Shown here piece after piece: positions 1 to 9,742 of a DNA stretch of 64,000 nt (positions within the stretch are counted from its first letter, which is position 1; each line of letters opens with the position of its first letter). The position numbers and the translations under genes were made by a program. The stretch comes from Hyphomicrobiales bacterium. GTDB lineage: Bacteria > Pseudomonadota > Alphaproteobacteria > Rhizobiales > Xanthobacteraceae. The notes under the pieces were generated by a model that saw only the letters and a program-made list of their open reading frames with translations, had not been told where the DNA came from and did not search any database. The stretch spans positions 186,001 through 250,000 of the forward strand of contig JAFKKH010000019.1 in NCBI GenBank assembly GCA_017305665.1. The letters are read 5' to 3'.

Positions 1-41
1 AGCCGGCGCTGTCAGGCGCCAAAAACACGGGAGACGCCCCG

Positions 42-299
42 GTGCGCGCATTTGTCTTGATCACGCTAGCCGCGATTTCCGCGTCCACCACGGCACACGC
101 CCAAGCCTGGGACAGCCGCTATCCGGTCTGCCGGATCGTCTACGGACCGACAGCGCAATATAACGATTGCCGGTTCTCCACCCTTGAGCAATGCAGGGCG
201 CTGACGGTCGGGCTTCCCGTACAATGCGTCGAGAACCCCTACTTTGCCGGCGCCGATACCGATGGCGGCAAGCACCGGCGGCACCGGCGCGTCCATTGA
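42..299 (+). CDS. DUF3551-like small secreted protein
   Basis: Small exported protein of unknown function. Residues 1-20 look like a Sec signal peptide ending in AHA-Q. The mature part is short and cysteine-containing, with the landmarks YPVC, YGP, DCRF, QCRA and CVENPYF. That pattern is what I know as DUF3551, a family present in many copies in Bradyrhizobium and relatives. The start is GTG with GGGAG about eight bases upstream. The last ten residues are very basic (HRRHRRVH). It stands alone on the plus strand and converges on lolD. No enzymatic motif is visible. Confidence 0.75.
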   Translation: MRAFVLITLAAISASTTAHAQAWDSRYPVCRIVYGPTAQYNDCRFSTLEQCRALTVGLPVQCVENPYFAGADTDGGKHRRHRRVH

Positions 300-334
300 C
301 GGAATGGCGGATCGCCGGCGGATGAGCAGGTTGC

Positions 335-1033
335 TCAATCCAGCTCGATCACCTGACCGTTTTCGAGCGACACCCGGCGGTCCATCCGGTCCGCGAGCTC
401 CATGTTATGGGTCGCGATCAGCATCGCCACCCGCGTCGCCTTCACGAGCTGCATCAACGCACTGAACACGTGATCGGCCGTATGCGGGTCCAGGTTGCCG
501 GTCGGCTCGTCGGCAAACAGCACGCGCGGCGCATTGGCCACCGCGCGCGCAATCGCCACCCGCTGTTGTTCGCCGCCGGACAGTTCGGCCGGGCGGTGGG
601 TGACGCGATCGCCGAGGCCGAGGTAGGCGAGAATTTCGCGCGCGCGCGTGATGGTCTCCGAGCGTTTGAGCCCCCGGATCATCTGCGGCAGCATCACATT
701 CTCGAGCGCCGTGAACTCCGGCAGCAATCGATGGGACTGATAGACGAAGCCGATGTCGGTGCGCCGGATTTGCGTGCGCTCCACGTCGGATAGACCTGAC
801 GTCGCGGTACCGCCGACGTAAACCTCGCCTTCATCCGGGCTTTCGAGCAGCCCTGCAATGTGCAGCAGGGTCGACTTGCCCGATCCCGAAGGTGCCACCA
901 GCGCAACCGACTGGCCCGCCCACAGCGCCAGCTTCGCGCCGTCCAAAATGGTCAGCTTTGCTTCGCCCTGGCTATACTGCCGTTTGATCTCGTGAAGATA
1001 AACGACCGGTATCTCCTCTGCCCCCTGCTCCAT
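335..1033 (-). CDS. lolD: Lipoprotein-releasing ABC transporter ATPase LolD
   Basis: ATPase of the LolCDE machine, which extracts mature lipoproteins from the inner membrane and hands them to LolA. At 232 residues it has the usual length. Walker A is APSGSGKST, the ABC signature is [14 protein letters not shown] and Walker B is [13 protein letters not shown]; the Q-loop region reads [18 protein letters not shown], typical of the LolD/MacB/FtsE class. It lies nine bases downstream of the membrane partner gene, so the two form an operon. MacB- and FtsE-type ATPases share these motifs, but the neighbour decides for Lol. Confidence 0.93.
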   Translation of the reverse strand: MEQGAEEIPVVYLHEIKRQYSQGEAKLTILDGAKLALWAGQSVALVAPSGSGKSTLLHIAGLLESPDEGEVYVGGTATSGLSDVERTQIRRTDIGFVYQSHRLLPEFTALENVMLPQMIRGLKRSETITRAREILAYLGLGDRVTHRPAELSGGEQQRVAIARAVANAPRVLFADEPTGNLDPHTADHVFSALMQLVKATRVAMLIATHNMELADRMDRRVSLENGQVIELD

Positions 1034-1042
1034 CTGTGCGGC

Positions 1043-2323
1043 TCACTCGTACCGGAGGGCGTCGACGGGATCGAGCCGCGCGGCCCGCCACGACGGATAC
1101 AGCGTCGCCAGAAACGACAGCGTCAGCGCCATGATCACCACCGCGCTGGTCTCGCGGACGTCGATTTCGGCCGGCAGCTTGGACAGGAAATAGAGCTCCG
1201 GCGAAAACAGCTCGGTGCTGGTGAGCCACGACAGGAATTCGCGAATGGATTCGATGTTGAGGCAGATCACCAGCCCGACGATGAAGCCGGTGAGCGTCCC
1301 GACGACGCCGATCGCAGCGCCCGTGATCAGGAAGATACGCATGATCGACCCCTGCGATGCGCCCATGGTGCGCAGGATCGCGATGTCGCTGCCCTTGTCC
1401 TTGACCAGCATGATCAGCCCCGAAATGATATTCAGCGCGGCCACGAGCACGATCAGCGTCAGAATCAGGAACATCACATTGCGCTCGACCTGGAGCGCAT
1501 TGAAGAAGGTCGAATTGCGCTGCCGCCAGTCGACCAGAAACACCGGCCGGCCCGCGGCTTCGGTGACCGATTTGCGGAATTCGTCGATCTTGTCCGGGTT
1601 GTCGGTGTAGACCTCGATGGCAGTCACATCGTTGGCGCGGTTGAAATAGGCCTGCGCCTCGGCGAGCGGCATGAAAACGAAGGTCGAGTCGTATTCGGAC
1701 ATCCCCACTTCGAACACCGCGACGATCTTGTAGGACTTGATGCGTGGCGTCACGCCTATGGGGGTCACGGCACCGCGCGGCGCGACCAGCGTGATGGTAT
1801 CGCCAGCGTGCAGCGACAACTGATCGGCCAGTCGGCGGCCGATCGCCACACCATGCTGATCGTCAAATCCTTCGATCGAGCCCTGCTTGATGTTCTTGGC
1901 GATGGACGTGAGGTTGTCCAGATCATGGGCCCGGATGCCCCGGACAAGGACCCCCGACGCATTGAACGCCGACGATGCCAGCGCCTGACCGTCCACGACG
2001 GGCACCGCGAGGCGAATGCCCGGCACCTGGCTGACGCGATCGGCCACGTCTTTCCAGTCCGTCAGCGGCGATTCCAGCGGCTGAATCAGCAGGTGCCCGT
2101 TCAGGCCGAGGATCTTGCTCAGCAGTTCGGTGCGGAAGCCGTTCATGACCGCCATCACGATGATCAGCGTGGCGACGCCGAGCATGATGCCGAGGAACGA
2201 AAAGCCGGCGATGACGGAGATAAAGCCTTCCTTCCGCCGCGCGCGCAGATAGCGCCCGGACAACATCCACTCGAAGGCAGCAAACGGCCTGGTCCGGATC
2301 GGCTCGGTCATGGTCTCATCCAT
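1043..2323 (-). CDS. lolC: Lipoprotein-releasing ABC transporter permease LolC/LolE
   Basis: Membrane subunit of the lipoprotein-release transporter, 426 residues. One transmembrane helix lies near residues 35-60 (FISVIAGFSFLGIML), followed by a large periplasmic domain up to about residue 270. Three more helices lie in the C-terminal third, including the conserved region KDKGSDIAILRTMGAS, the cytoplasmic coupling segment of this family. Only one permease gene is present, so the complex is probably a homodimer of this subunit, as in many alphaproteobacteria. A second ATG at codon 5 is an alternative start. proS lies just upstream on the same strand. Confidence 0.92.
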   Translation of the reverse strand: MDETMTEPIRTRPFAAFEWMLSGRYLRARRKEGFISVIAGFSFLGIMLGVATLIIVMAVMNGFRTELLSKILGLNGHLLIQPLESPLTDWKDVADRVSQVPGIRLAVPVVDGQALASSAFNASGVLVRGIRAHDLDNLTSIAKNIKQGSIEGFDDQHGVAIGRRLADQLSLHAGDTITLVAPRGAVTPIGVTPRIKSYKIVAVFEVGMSEYDSTFVFMPLAEAQAYFNRANDVTAIEVYTDNPDKIDEFRKSVTEAAGRPVFLVDWRQRNSTFFNALQVERNVMFLILTLIVLVAALNIISGLIMLVKDKGSDIAILRTMGASQGSIMRIFLITGAAIGVVGTLTGFIVGLVICLNIESIREFLSWLTSTELFSPELYFLSKLPAEIDVRETSAVVIMALTLSFLATLYPSWRAARLDPVDALRYE

Positions 2324-2395
2324 CGTTTGATAATCCCATGATTCGGACCAATTGTGGCCGGAATGGCATTCAACTCCGCGCGCGGTGGATAATCG

Positions 2396-3715
2396 TTACG
2401 CCGTCAAATGCGCGACGGCGGCGTCCAGCGCGATGTTCTCGCGCGAGCCGTCGCTGCGGCGCTTGATCTCGACCTTGCCTTCGGCAAGTCCTTTCGGACC
2501 CACCATCACCTGCCAGGGAATGCCGATCAGGTCGGCGGTGGCGAACTTCGCTCCGGCCCGCTGATCGGTGTCGTCATAGAGCACGTCCACGCCCTTGGCA
2601 GAGAGATCGCGATAGAGCCGTTCGCACGCCGCATCGGTATCGCCGGCACCCTGCTTCAGGTTGAGGATCGAGACCGTGAACGGAGCAACCGCCTCCGGCC
2701 ACTTGATGCCCGCCTCGTCGTGGCAGGCTTCGATGATCGCCCCGACCAGACGCGATACGCCGACGCCGTAGGAACCGCCATGGATCGGCTGCTCGGCACC
2801 GTCCGGGCCGGCCACCAGCGCCTTCATCGACTCCGAATACTTGGTGCCGAAATAGAAGATCTGGCCGACTTCGATGCCGCGGGTGTGAATGCGCTTGTCC
2901 GCCGCGACCTCGCGCTCGTAGCGCGCGCCGTCGTGAACGTCCTCGGTCGCGGCATAGGCCGTGGTCCATTGCTTGATGATCGGCGTCAGATCGCCGTCAT
3001 AGTCCACGTCCGCGCCGGGCACCGGCAGATCGAGAACATCCTTGTCGATGTAGACGCCGGACTCTCCTGTTTCGGCGAGAACGATGAACTCGTGGCTGAG
3101 ATCGCCGCCGATCGGACCGGTTTCCGCCCGCATCGGGATCGCCTTCAGTCCCATTCGCGCGAATGTCCGCAAGTAAGCGACGAACATCTTGTTGTAGGAT
3201 TTTCGCGCCCCGGCCTCGTCGAGGTCGAATGAGTAAGCATCCTTCATCAGGAACTCGCGGCCGCGCATGACGCCGAAACGGGGACGCTGCTCGTCACGGA
3301 ACTTCCACTGGATGTGATAGAGATTGAGCGGCAGATTCCGGTAGGAGCGCACGTAGCTCCGGAAAATCTCCGTGATCATCTCTTCGTTGGTCGGCCCGTA
3401 CAGCAACTCGCGCTTGTGGCGGTCCTGAATTCTGAGCATTTCCGGCCCATAGGCGTCGTAACGCCCGCTCTCGCGCCAGAGATCGGCAAGTTGCAGCGTC
3501 GGCATCAGAAGCTCGATGGCGCCGGCGCGGTTCTGCTCCTCGCGCACGATCTGCTCGATCTTCTTGAGCACCCGAAGGCCGAGCGGCAGCCAGGCATAGA
3601 TGCCGGCGGCCTCCTGCCGCATCATGCCGGCGCGCAGCATCAGCCGATGCGAGACGATCTCGGCCTCCTTCGGAGTTTCCTTCAGGATCGGCAAAAAGTA
3701 CCGCGACAGTCGCAT
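2396..3715 (-). CDS. proS: Prolyl-tRNA synthetase, short alphaproteobacterial type
   Basis: Charges tRNA-Pro with proline in the cytoplasm. The 439-residue protein is a class II synthetase. Motif 1 lies around [18 protein letters not shown], motif 2 is [17 protein letters not shown], and motif 3 lies around [11 protein letters not shown], followed by an anticodon-binding domain from about residue 345. It is roughly 130 residues shorter than the E. coli enzyme because the inserted editing domain is missing, as is normal in alphaproteobacteria, where free-standing proteins clear mischarged tRNA. The start ATG has AAGG eight bases upstream. It heads the proS-lolC-lolD group. Confidence 0.96.
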   Translation of the reverse strand: MRLSRYFLPILKETPKEAEIVSHRLMLRAGMMRQEAAGIYAWLPLGLRVLKKIEQIVREEQNRAGAIELLMPTLQLADLWRESGRYDAYGPEMLRIQDRHKRELLYGPTNEEMITEIFRSYVRSYRNLPLNLYHIQWKFRDEQRPRFGVMRGREFLMKDAYSFDLDEAGARKSYNKMFVAYLRTFARMGLKAIPMRAETGPIGGDLSHEFIVLAETGESGVYIDKDVLDLPVPGADVDYDGDLTPIIKQWTTAYAATEDVHDGARYEREVAADKRIHTRGIEVGQIFYFGTKYSESMKALVAGPDGAEQPIHGGSYGVGVSRLVGAIIEACHDEAGIKWPEAVAPFTVSILNLKQGAGDTDAACERLYRDLSAKGVDVLYDDTDQRAGAKFATADLIGIPWQVMVGPKGLAEGKVEIKRRSDGSRENIALDAAVAHLTA

Positions 3716-3889
3716 GGGCAGCCTTCAGAATCGTTTCGGGATACGGAGCGCCCGCAGTGAAAGCGGATCGGCTGCCAAAATACAAGGGTTTGTAAGACGA
3801 CAAGCTGCAAGAAAACGGCGGAATTTCGCTCACTTGAGACACATTACGCGATTGGCTCGCATCACTCTTGGCGCCGCCGAAAACGCATC

Positions 3890-5470
3890 TTAGTTGATCA
3901 GGATCGGCGCCGCTGCATGGAGCTGATCGAAATCGGAAATCAGGACGTCGAGCGTGAGCGTCCATCGCCCGGCGACCGGCGCGGCCATCGAGACCCGCCA
4001 CTGTCCCCCGCCCAGGGATTGCGCTTCGGCCGTCGAAGGCTCAATGCCGTTGTCCGCGCTCGATAGCGTGACGGAAACGCCCTTGGCGGACAACACCTGC
4101 TCGTCCGGCGTCCTCAGCTGGATTGCAATATTGATCGGCCCCGCGTGGCCCGGCGACACCGTAATGTCCGCCATCATCTGTCCGGTATGAAGATGCGTGA
4201 AGAACGGCACGGCGGCGACCGTCAGTGCGCGCGGCGGCGGGGTGAAACGCCAAAGTCCGACGATACCGAGAATGCCAACTACCAGAACGAGCTCAGCGAC
4301 GATCGTGCGCCGCATATGACGGCGAGACTTGAGCCGAGCCCGCTCGATCCGCGAGGTGAGATACAGGCGATTCCAGAGCGCGATCGCCAGCAAGAGCGCC
4401 ACCAGCGCAAGCTTGAATGCGAGGACACGGCCATAGCTTGTGGTCCACAGCGCATCCAGCCGCTCGAGTTGGACGATGGCGAGCAGCAACCCACTCGCCA
4501 GCAGCGCAGCAACGGCGAACGGGATGGCGCGTGAAAACCGTGTCAGAACATTGACGGTGGTTTGCCGCGGCCCGCGCATTGCCAGCGCAAGGGGAGCCAG
4601 CGCCCCAATCCAGAACGTCAGGGCAACGCCATGCACGAACACCGCGGGCGTGGTGAGCCATCGCGGCGAGGCCGTGGCGGCGTGACCGGTCGTCGCCAGT
4701 GCCAGTCCAACGCCAACCAGAGCACCGAGCGACATCACCTTGGCAAGCGCCCCGCTGGCCCGATGCGACAGCAGAGCGAGCAGCAAAGCAGCCGCGGCGA
4801 TCGCCGCCGACAAGCCAAACGAACCGTGAGCGCCCACGATCCACACGTCCAAGTCCAGCAGCGACGAGAGCGGTAACGCCAGGGCATCGAGCCCTTGCAG
4901 CCCGACCGAGAGTGCCAGCGCGGCCAATGCGACCGAATTCACGACATTGCCGATGGCGCGCATTGCCGGGGTGGACGGTCCCCGCATCCAGGCGACGAAG
5001 AACGCGCCGCCGGCACCGACAAACAGGCCGAGATAGATCGCCAGCCGCACCAGCCAGATCGCGCCACGAAGCAGCATGTCATCCGAGCGCACCACCTGCG
5101 GCGCATTCACGCCGCGCCAGCCAATCCAGAACGTCGTGGATCCACCCACCGGATGACCATCCGCCGAAATCACGCGCCAACTGATGACGTGTGCGCCATC
5201 GCCCAACGTCGTCGGAGGCGTAAGGACAAGCTGCGCGCCGTCGCGGCGGATCTGCGTGACATCGGCGCTCGCGCCACTCTGATCGACGATCCGGATCGTC
5301 AGCGGCTCGACGGGCTCGTTGAAAGTCAGCGTCAGGGTCGAAGGCGCGCGCGCCAACAGAACGCCGTCCGCGGGATTGCTGGCGATAAGACTGGCGTGGG
5401 CCCAGGCCGCCGACGGCAACAGCACCACCGCCAGCAGCCACCACCACGCCGCCCGCGCCAAATTTCTCAC
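3890..5470 (-). CDS. CopC-CopD fusion, copper resistance/import protein
   Basis: Fusion of a periplasmic copper-binding CopC domain to a CopD/YcnJ-like membrane domain, 526 residues. The signal peptide ends in AWA at residue 24, which leaves His25 as the mature N-terminus, the copper-brace histidine of CopC. The CopC domain continues to about residue 120 and contains ISADGHPVGG with the second Asp/His pair. Roughly eight transmembrane helices follow (about residues 135-410). A soluble C-terminal segment (about 415-526) resembles the extra domain of YcnJ-type proteins. It is last in a five-gene copper operon, ten bases after the DUF1775 gene. The likely role is copper uptake, inferred from the gene set. 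Confidence 0.88.
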   Translation of the reverse strand: MRNLARAAWWWLLAVVLLPSAAWAHASLIASNPADGVLLARAPSTLTLTFNEPVEPLTIRIVDQSGASADVTQIRRDGAQLVLTPPTTLGDGAHVISWRVISADGHPVGGSTTFWIGWRGVNAPQVVRSDDMLLRGAIWLVRLAIYLGLFVGAGGAFFVAWMRGPSTPAMRAIGNVVNSVALAALALSVGLQGLDALALPLSSLLDLDVWIVGAHGSFGLSAAIAAAALLLALLSHRASGALAKVMSLGALVGVGLALATTGHAATASPRWLTTPAVFVHGVALTFWIGALAPLALAMRGPRQTTVNVLTRFSRAIPFAVAALLASGLLLAIVQLERLDALWTTSYGRVLAFKLALVALLLAIALWNRLYLTSRIERARLKSRRHMRRTIVAELVLVVGILGIVGLWRFTPPPRALTVAAVPFFTHLHTGQMMADITVSPGHAGPINIAIQLRTPDEQVLSAKGVSVTLSSADNGIEPSTAEAQSLGGGQWRVSMAAPVAGRWTLTLDVLISDFDQLHAAAPILIN

Positions 5471-5480
5471 GGACGACGAC

Positions 5481-6014
5481 TCACTGTTTGGCTTTCAGGC
5501 GAACCGCCGGTGCCGGCGAATGCAGCTTGTCGGAGCTCTCCCCTGCAGACGGGATTTCAATCCAGCGGTCGACACCCTGTTCGCACTCCTGCACCACGGG
5601 AAAATAGAGGGTCTGCCCCGCCTTGTCCGGGAGCCGCACGATCAGACCGAACGTATCATAGAGGTTGTCAGGCAACGGACCGCCACGCCAGGCGACTTCC
5701 TCGACAACGTCGGTGATGGATTTGCCGTGTGGACCTTGTGCCGGCGCATCGAGCTTTCTGCTCTTGATGTCGACCTTCCAGCCCTGCTTCATCTGCGGCT
5801 TCGCCGACAGGATGCCGTCCGGCAACCTGATCCGCAGCGCCGTCGTCGCACTGCCATTGCAGCCGTGCGGCACGGTGAAGACGAGATGGGCATAGCTATT
5901 CGCGGGCGCATCCTTCGGCTGGACCGTGACATGCGCCAGCGCGGTGTTGCACGAGACCATTGCGGCAACTGTCGCAACGGTCGGGCCGATCCATCGCTGT
6001 AGCCCGCGCATCAC
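5481..6014 (-). CDS. YcnI/DUF1775 copper-binding protein
   Basis: Periplasmic protein of the YcnI family, 177 residues. The signal peptide ends in ALA about residue 27, so the mature chain begins with His (HVTVQP), which members of this family use to hold Cu(II). The conserved core includes YAHLVFTVPHGCNGS and LRIRLPDG. It starts at GTGATG; the ATG overlaps the stop of the upstream PCu(A)C gene as TGATG, indicating translational coupling. The grouping ycnI with ycnJ-like CopC-CopD and PCu(A)C is a recurrent copper cluster. Unlike Bacillus YcnI, no C-terminal transmembrane anchor is obvious. Confidence 0.85.
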   Translation of the reverse strand: MMRGLQRWIGPTVATVAAMVSCNTALAHVTVQPKDAPANSYAHLVFTVPHGCNGSATTALRIRLPDGILSAKPQMKQGWKVDIKSRKLDAPAQGPHGKSITDVVEEVAWRGGPLPDNLYDTFGLIVRLPDKAGQTLYFPVVQECEQGVDRWIEIPSAGESSDKLHSPAPAVRLKAKQ

Positions 6015-6541
6015 TTCATGTGTCCATCAGAGTGACCCGGCATTTTCATCATTGCTCCGCCAGCGGCCGCGTGAGGTGCTTGCGCACCGATGCCCTGCAC
6101 ATCGAGCGAGACCGCAACCTTGCCGGCCTTCTCGAATTCCAGCGTCACCGGCACCTTCTCACCTTGTTTGAGCGGCTGCTTGAGATCGAACATCATCAGG
6201 TGATAACCGCCCGGCGCCAGCTTGACGGTCTGGCCCGGTCCGATCGTGAGGCCCCCCTCGACCGGATGCATTTTCATCACGCCATTGCTCATGCTCATCT
6301 GATGAACTTCGAGCTTGCTGGCCACATTGGTCGAACCGCCGACAAGCTTATCGGCGACCGAGCCTTTGTTTTCGATGGTGAGATAGCCGCCACCGACCTT
6401 GGCGCCGGTGGGTGTGGCGCGGGCCCACGGTTGCGAGATAACCAGATCGCCCGCCTTGACGGTCTCGGCATTGGCCGGAGCAGCCAGGCCAAACGCGATC
6501 ACTGCCGCGCCGACCAAACTGCCCATCAACGATGATTTCAT
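6011..6541 (-). CDS. PCu(A)C-type periplasmic copper chaperone
   Basis: Periplasmic Cu(I) chaperone of the PCu(A)C family (DUF461), which can deliver copper to the CuA centre of cytochrome oxidase. I place the start at 6541, where AAGGAGA precedes ATG and a clear Sec signal follows (cleavage near PANA-E, residue 25). The copper motif of this family, H-M-x(n)-M-x(n)-H-x-M, is present: HQMSMSNGVMKM, then GGYHLMM. The C-terminus adds His and Met residues (HAAAGGAMMKM, HSDGHMK) that may bind further copper. It lies 91 bases after the receptor gene. An upstream extension of the frame to 6790 overlaps that gene and lacks a ribosome-binding site. Confidence 0.9.
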   Translation of the reverse strand: MKSSLMGSLVGAAVIAFGLAAPANAETVKAGDLVISQPWARATPTGAKVGGGYLTIENKGSVADKLVGGSTNVASKLEVHQMSMSNGVMKMHPVEGGLTIGPGQTVKLAPGGYHLMMFDLKQPLKQGEKVPVTLEFEKAGKVAVSLDVQGIGAQAPHAAAGGAMMKMPGHSDGHMK

Positions 6542-6632
6542 AACATTCTCCTTTTTAGAACTTGTCACTTGAGGCTGGTCGACACGTAAGCGCCGAACGA
6601 GGAATGATGGCGAGCGCATAGACGTGACGCGT

Positions 6633-8846
6633 TCACCATCGCACTTTGAATCCAGCATAGATGGCCCTTCCGGTTCCGGGTTCAAACAATGGTGAATTGG
6701 CATTGGCGCGATCGATGATCGAGCTGGATGCGATGTAGGCCTTGTTGGCGATGTTGCGGGCTTCGATATAGCCCGAATACCTGCCGCCATCGTCGAAGCC
6801 CGCCTTCAGTCCATAAATCGCATAGGCGTTGGTACTCAGCGTATTTGCACTATCGGCAAAATATCCCTGCGGCACCCATTCGAGGTTCGGACCGATGTAG
6901 AACCCGCTGGGATGCTTGTAGAGCAGTTCGGCGCGGACAAAGTGGCGCGGTGCGCCCGGAAGCAGGTTGTTGCCGAACGTCGCATCGTTATCGAAACGGA
7001 AGTCGTTGAACGTGTAAGCGACGTTGAGCCAAAGTCGGTCCGGCTGATCGCCGTGCACGAACAGATTGCGAAGGATCGCAACGCCGGCGCCGGCCTCAAT
7101 GCCCTGATGCACCGTGCGATCGGCATTGGTGACATTGCAGTTGCCGAACGCGCTGTAGAGGCAGAGCAGTTCATCCTTGATCTGGGCACGATACGCCGTC
7201 AGTTCCCAAGTAAAATCCGGACGCTTGCCTCGCGTGCCGATCTCATAGGTGGTCGCGGTTTGCGGACGAATGCTGGTGAACGGAATCGTAGGGATGCCGG
7301 GTCCCATCGAGCTTTCCCCAAAACTCGGCACCTCCGCGCTACGCGAAATGTTTGCATAAGCCTGCCAGGTCGGATCGATTTGCCACAACAATCCTGCCTT
7401 CGGGCTCCACAGGTTGAATTCGGTCGCCCCCGATTGATCTCCATCGCTCAGGAAGCGATCCTGCCTGTTGCGCGTCGCGTAGAGAAACTGGGTGCCCCCG
7501 ACGATCGCCACCTTCGGCAGAAAATAGAACGAATCCTCGACATAGACCGAGGTATTCCTCGATCGATCGATCGAGGACGACATCAGCGCGCCTTTCTGGC
7601 CGCCGAGATTGGCGAACTGCTGATTATCGATGCGACCGTTGAGCAGATTAACGCCCGCCACCAGCCGGTTACGAAAACCTCCAATCACACGGTCATCGGT
7701 CACCCGCGCGAACCCGCCATAGTCCAAATAGTGATAATCCAGCCATTGGAAGATCGGATGCATCAAATGCCGGTCGACCCCGAACACACCGAATTCCACG
7801 GTGGTGTCATCGAATCGCATCGTGGTCTTGTTGCCAATCCGCACCGTGTCGATATTGCGCTGCTGGTCGAGTGCAACGTTGCCCGCCGCTGCAGTCTGGG
7901 GCGACGTCAGCGCCGAATCCTTGCTGACCGTTCCGGGAATGCGTTGCCGCACATCATTCGCGTTGAGATAAAACCGCGTCTCGAAATCCGGTGAGAATTG
8001 ATAACCGACGTTGCCGCTGACGCGGGTCGAGTGACCATAGCTGTGATCGCGAAACCCGTCGCTGCTCTGCGTCGATGCGGTGACGAAACCGTCCCACGGG
8101 CCGTTAGTGCCGCCGGTGTTGGCCTGCAACCGGCGAAAACCGAATGCGCCGGCATCGATGCTGACACCATTGGCGAACGGATCGCGGCCGGACGGCGTCA
8201 CGAAATTGATTGCGCCGCCGAGCGAGTTGGCGCCAAAGCGCAGCGCATTGCCGCCTTTGAACACCTCGACGTATTTGTAGGCGGTCGGATCGATCTCCTG
8301 AAAGTCACCGTAGCCGTCTGCGGTGTTGATCGGGATTCCGTCCATATAGAGCTGCACGCCGCGCAGGTGAAAGTTGCGCGACAGGCTCGAGCCGCGGATC
8401 GACAGGCGGGTGTCGTCGCCCCATTTCGGCTGGGCGAACACGCCCGGTACATAGTCCAGTATGTCCTTGACGGTGTTGGCAACCGTCGAGTTCTTGTAGG
8501 CGTCGGCTGTCACCAGCGCGACGCCGCCGGGCGTTTGCTGGATCTCCCGCAGCGCCTGCTGTGCGGTGGCGACCGTCAGCGACGCCGGGACGGTTGCCGG
8601 AACGGCAACCCGCGAGGGTGCCGATTCATGACGCGCAGCGACACGGCGCGAGACCTGATTTGACCGGGCTGCGCTGTGGGTCGCTCGCCTTGGCTGAGAC
8701 TGCTTCGATTTTGGCGCCGTCACCGTCACCGGCGGCAGCATGGAGCTCGATTGGGCGGAAGCCGGAGAAAACGATGTGATCGTAACGATAGCTGCGAGCG
8801 CACCGCAAAGCGCGCTGCCTCCGCCGCCGGCGAGGTGATTGAACAT
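6633..8846 (-). CDS. TonB-dependent outer-membrane receptor, probably for copper
   Basis: Outer-membrane beta-barrel receptor, 737 residues. After a signal peptide (to about residue 31) comes a TonB-box-like stretch (PPVTVTAPK) and a Ser/Arg-rich linker. The plug domain (about 95-235) has DILDYVPGVFAQ, LSIRGSSLSRNFHLRGV and the conserved GANSLGGAINFVTPSG. The barrel ends in a C-terminal aromatic residue (FKVRW). The start ATG at 8846 is preceded by AGGAAAG. It is co-directional with PCu(A)C, YcnI and CopC-CopD genes, so I infer copper or a copper complex as substrate; sequence alone would also allow an iron siderophore. Confidence 0.88.
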   Translation of the reverse strand: MFNHLAGGGGSALCGALAAIVTITSFSPASAQSSSMLPPVTVTAPKSKQSQPRRATHSAARSNQVSRRVAARHESAPSRVAVPATVPASLTVATAQQALREIQQTPGGVALVTADAYKNSTVANTVKDILDYVPGVFAQPKWGDDTRLSIRGSSLSRNFHLRGVQLYMDGIPINTADGYGDFQEIDPTAYKYVEVFKGGNALRFGANSLGGAINFVTPSGRDPFANGVSIDAGAFGFRRLQANTGGTNGPWDGFVTASTQSSDGFRDHSYGHSTRVSGNVGYQFSPDFETRFYLNANDVRQRIPGTVSKDSALTSPQTAAAGNVALDQQRNIDTVRIGNKTTMRFDDTTVEFGVFGVDRHLMHPIFQWLDYHYLDYGGFARVTDDRVIGGFRNRLVAGVNLLNGRIDNQQFANLGGQKGALMSSSIDRSRNTSVYVEDSFYFLPKVAIVGGTQFLYATRNRQDRFLSDGDQSGATEFNLWSPKAGLLWQIDPTWQAYANISRSAEVPSFGESSMGPGIPTIPFTSIRPQTATTYEIGTRGKRPDFTWELTAYRAQIKDELLCLYSAFGNCNVTNADRTVHQGIEAGAGVAILRNLFVHGDQPDRLWLNVAYTFNDFRFDNDATFGNNLLPGAPRHFVRAELLYKHPSGFYIGPNLEWVPQGYFADSANTLSTNAYAIYGLKAGFDDGGRYSGYIEARNIANKAYIASSSIIDRANANSPLFEPGTGRAIYAGFKVRW

Positions 8847-8932
8847 GAGACTTTCCTGATGCCGGCAGTTGCCGGAGCATTCGAATAGACCGGATCACCG
8901 CGCAATCGCGGTGATCGCTCGAATTCGCTGGA

Positions 8933-9301
8933 TCAGGACTGGGATGGCGGCGCGCGTGCCTGCGCCAAGAGGCCGGTATGGAAGGTCGACAAATTGTTGA
9001 CGGCCTCGAACCAGACGACGCGCTGGGATGGCGCGAACGGCTTGGCGACCGTCGCATGCGGAGTATCGAGTGGCACGCTGGCGGCATGCGCCAGACAGCA
9101 CAACACACAACAGTCGGCATGTTGGCCCGATTGATCGGTGTGACCGGCACCGTTTCCTGAGGACGCCGCACAGATCGCGGCGCCTCCAAACGGGTCAGAT
9201 AGCGCAGCAGAGGCCGCCCAGCTTGCGCTGATTGGCGCAAAAATCTGCACCAAAAGCGCGATCAGAACGATCGGAAGAAATGTCTTCAACCGCCGGCGCA
9301 T
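8933..9301 (-). CDS. DUF2946-type small protein heading the copper operon
   Basis: About 122 residues. An N-terminal hydrophobic segment (FLPIVLIALLVQIFAPI) serves as signal or anchor, followed by a Cys/His cluster HADCCVLCCLAHA near the middle. That cluster is the hallmark I associate with DUF2946, a family found beside TonB receptors and copper genes. The start at 9301 has GGGGA nine bases upstream; an ATG at 9334 is an alternative. It is the first gene of the minus-strand copper operon, 86 bases before the receptor. A role in sensing or binding copper is inferred from the Cys/His cluster and the neighbours only. Confidence 0.7.
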   Translation of the reverse strand: MRRRLKTFLPIVLIALLVQIFAPISASWAASAALSDPFGGAAICAASSGNGAGHTDQSGQHADCCVLCCLAHAASVPLDTPHATVAKPFAPSQRVVWFEAVNNLSTFHTGLLAQARAPPSQS

Positions 9302-9334
9302 GACGACTGTCCCCATATGGTTGGCAACTATCAT

Positions 9335-9742
9335 GCTGAGAGTCCGGAGTCGAGAACAGGTTCCCGCATCGCCGACATCGAGCTCCAGATCGTCAGCGCG
9401 GATCGACCGGCGCGGATTTCAGACAGGGTCGCGGTCTATTTGGGGCCCGGTGCGAAGGCGCAGAGAAGGCGCAGATTTGGCTCGAAAACCGGCCATTTCG
9501 GTGGATTTCGGGGCCAAATGGGCCAAGACCATTCATTTCGAGAAATGCCGAATTTTTGAACAATCGTTGCCGAAATTGATGACATGGGAGAAAAGATCGG
9601 CTACCACTGATAGCTCAGACAACCCGCAGGGTAACAGTCTGGTGGTCCAAGTCTCGGGAGGAACCCTGACGCGCACAAGCAGCGTCGCCCCACCAAGCAA
9701 CGACAAATCTGACTTTCGGGGATAAAGGGTCGACACAATTTT
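9335..9742. other. Gene-poor stretch, possible promoter and small-RNA region
   Basis: About 400 bases with no convincing protein gene. It separates the divergently placed copper operon and globin gene, so it should hold the copper-operon promoter. The part from about 9560 to 9742 contains short complementary blocks (CAGGGT at the start and ACCCTG at the end of a 40-base segment) and runs directly into a strong plus-strand terminator. A short untranslated transcript is therefore possible. I recognise no known RNA family. Confidence 0.35.

Noticed and set aside
860-2341. Long plus-strand reading frame antisense to lolC
   Set aside because: Rich in His, Arg and Asp with no domain; a shadow of the lolC gene caused by high third-position GC.
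9590-9690. Possible tRNA or tmRNA piece (TGATAGCTCAG resembles a D-arm)
   Set aside because: No matching acceptor stem, anticodon arm or T-arm could be built, and the tmRNA tag sequence is absent.
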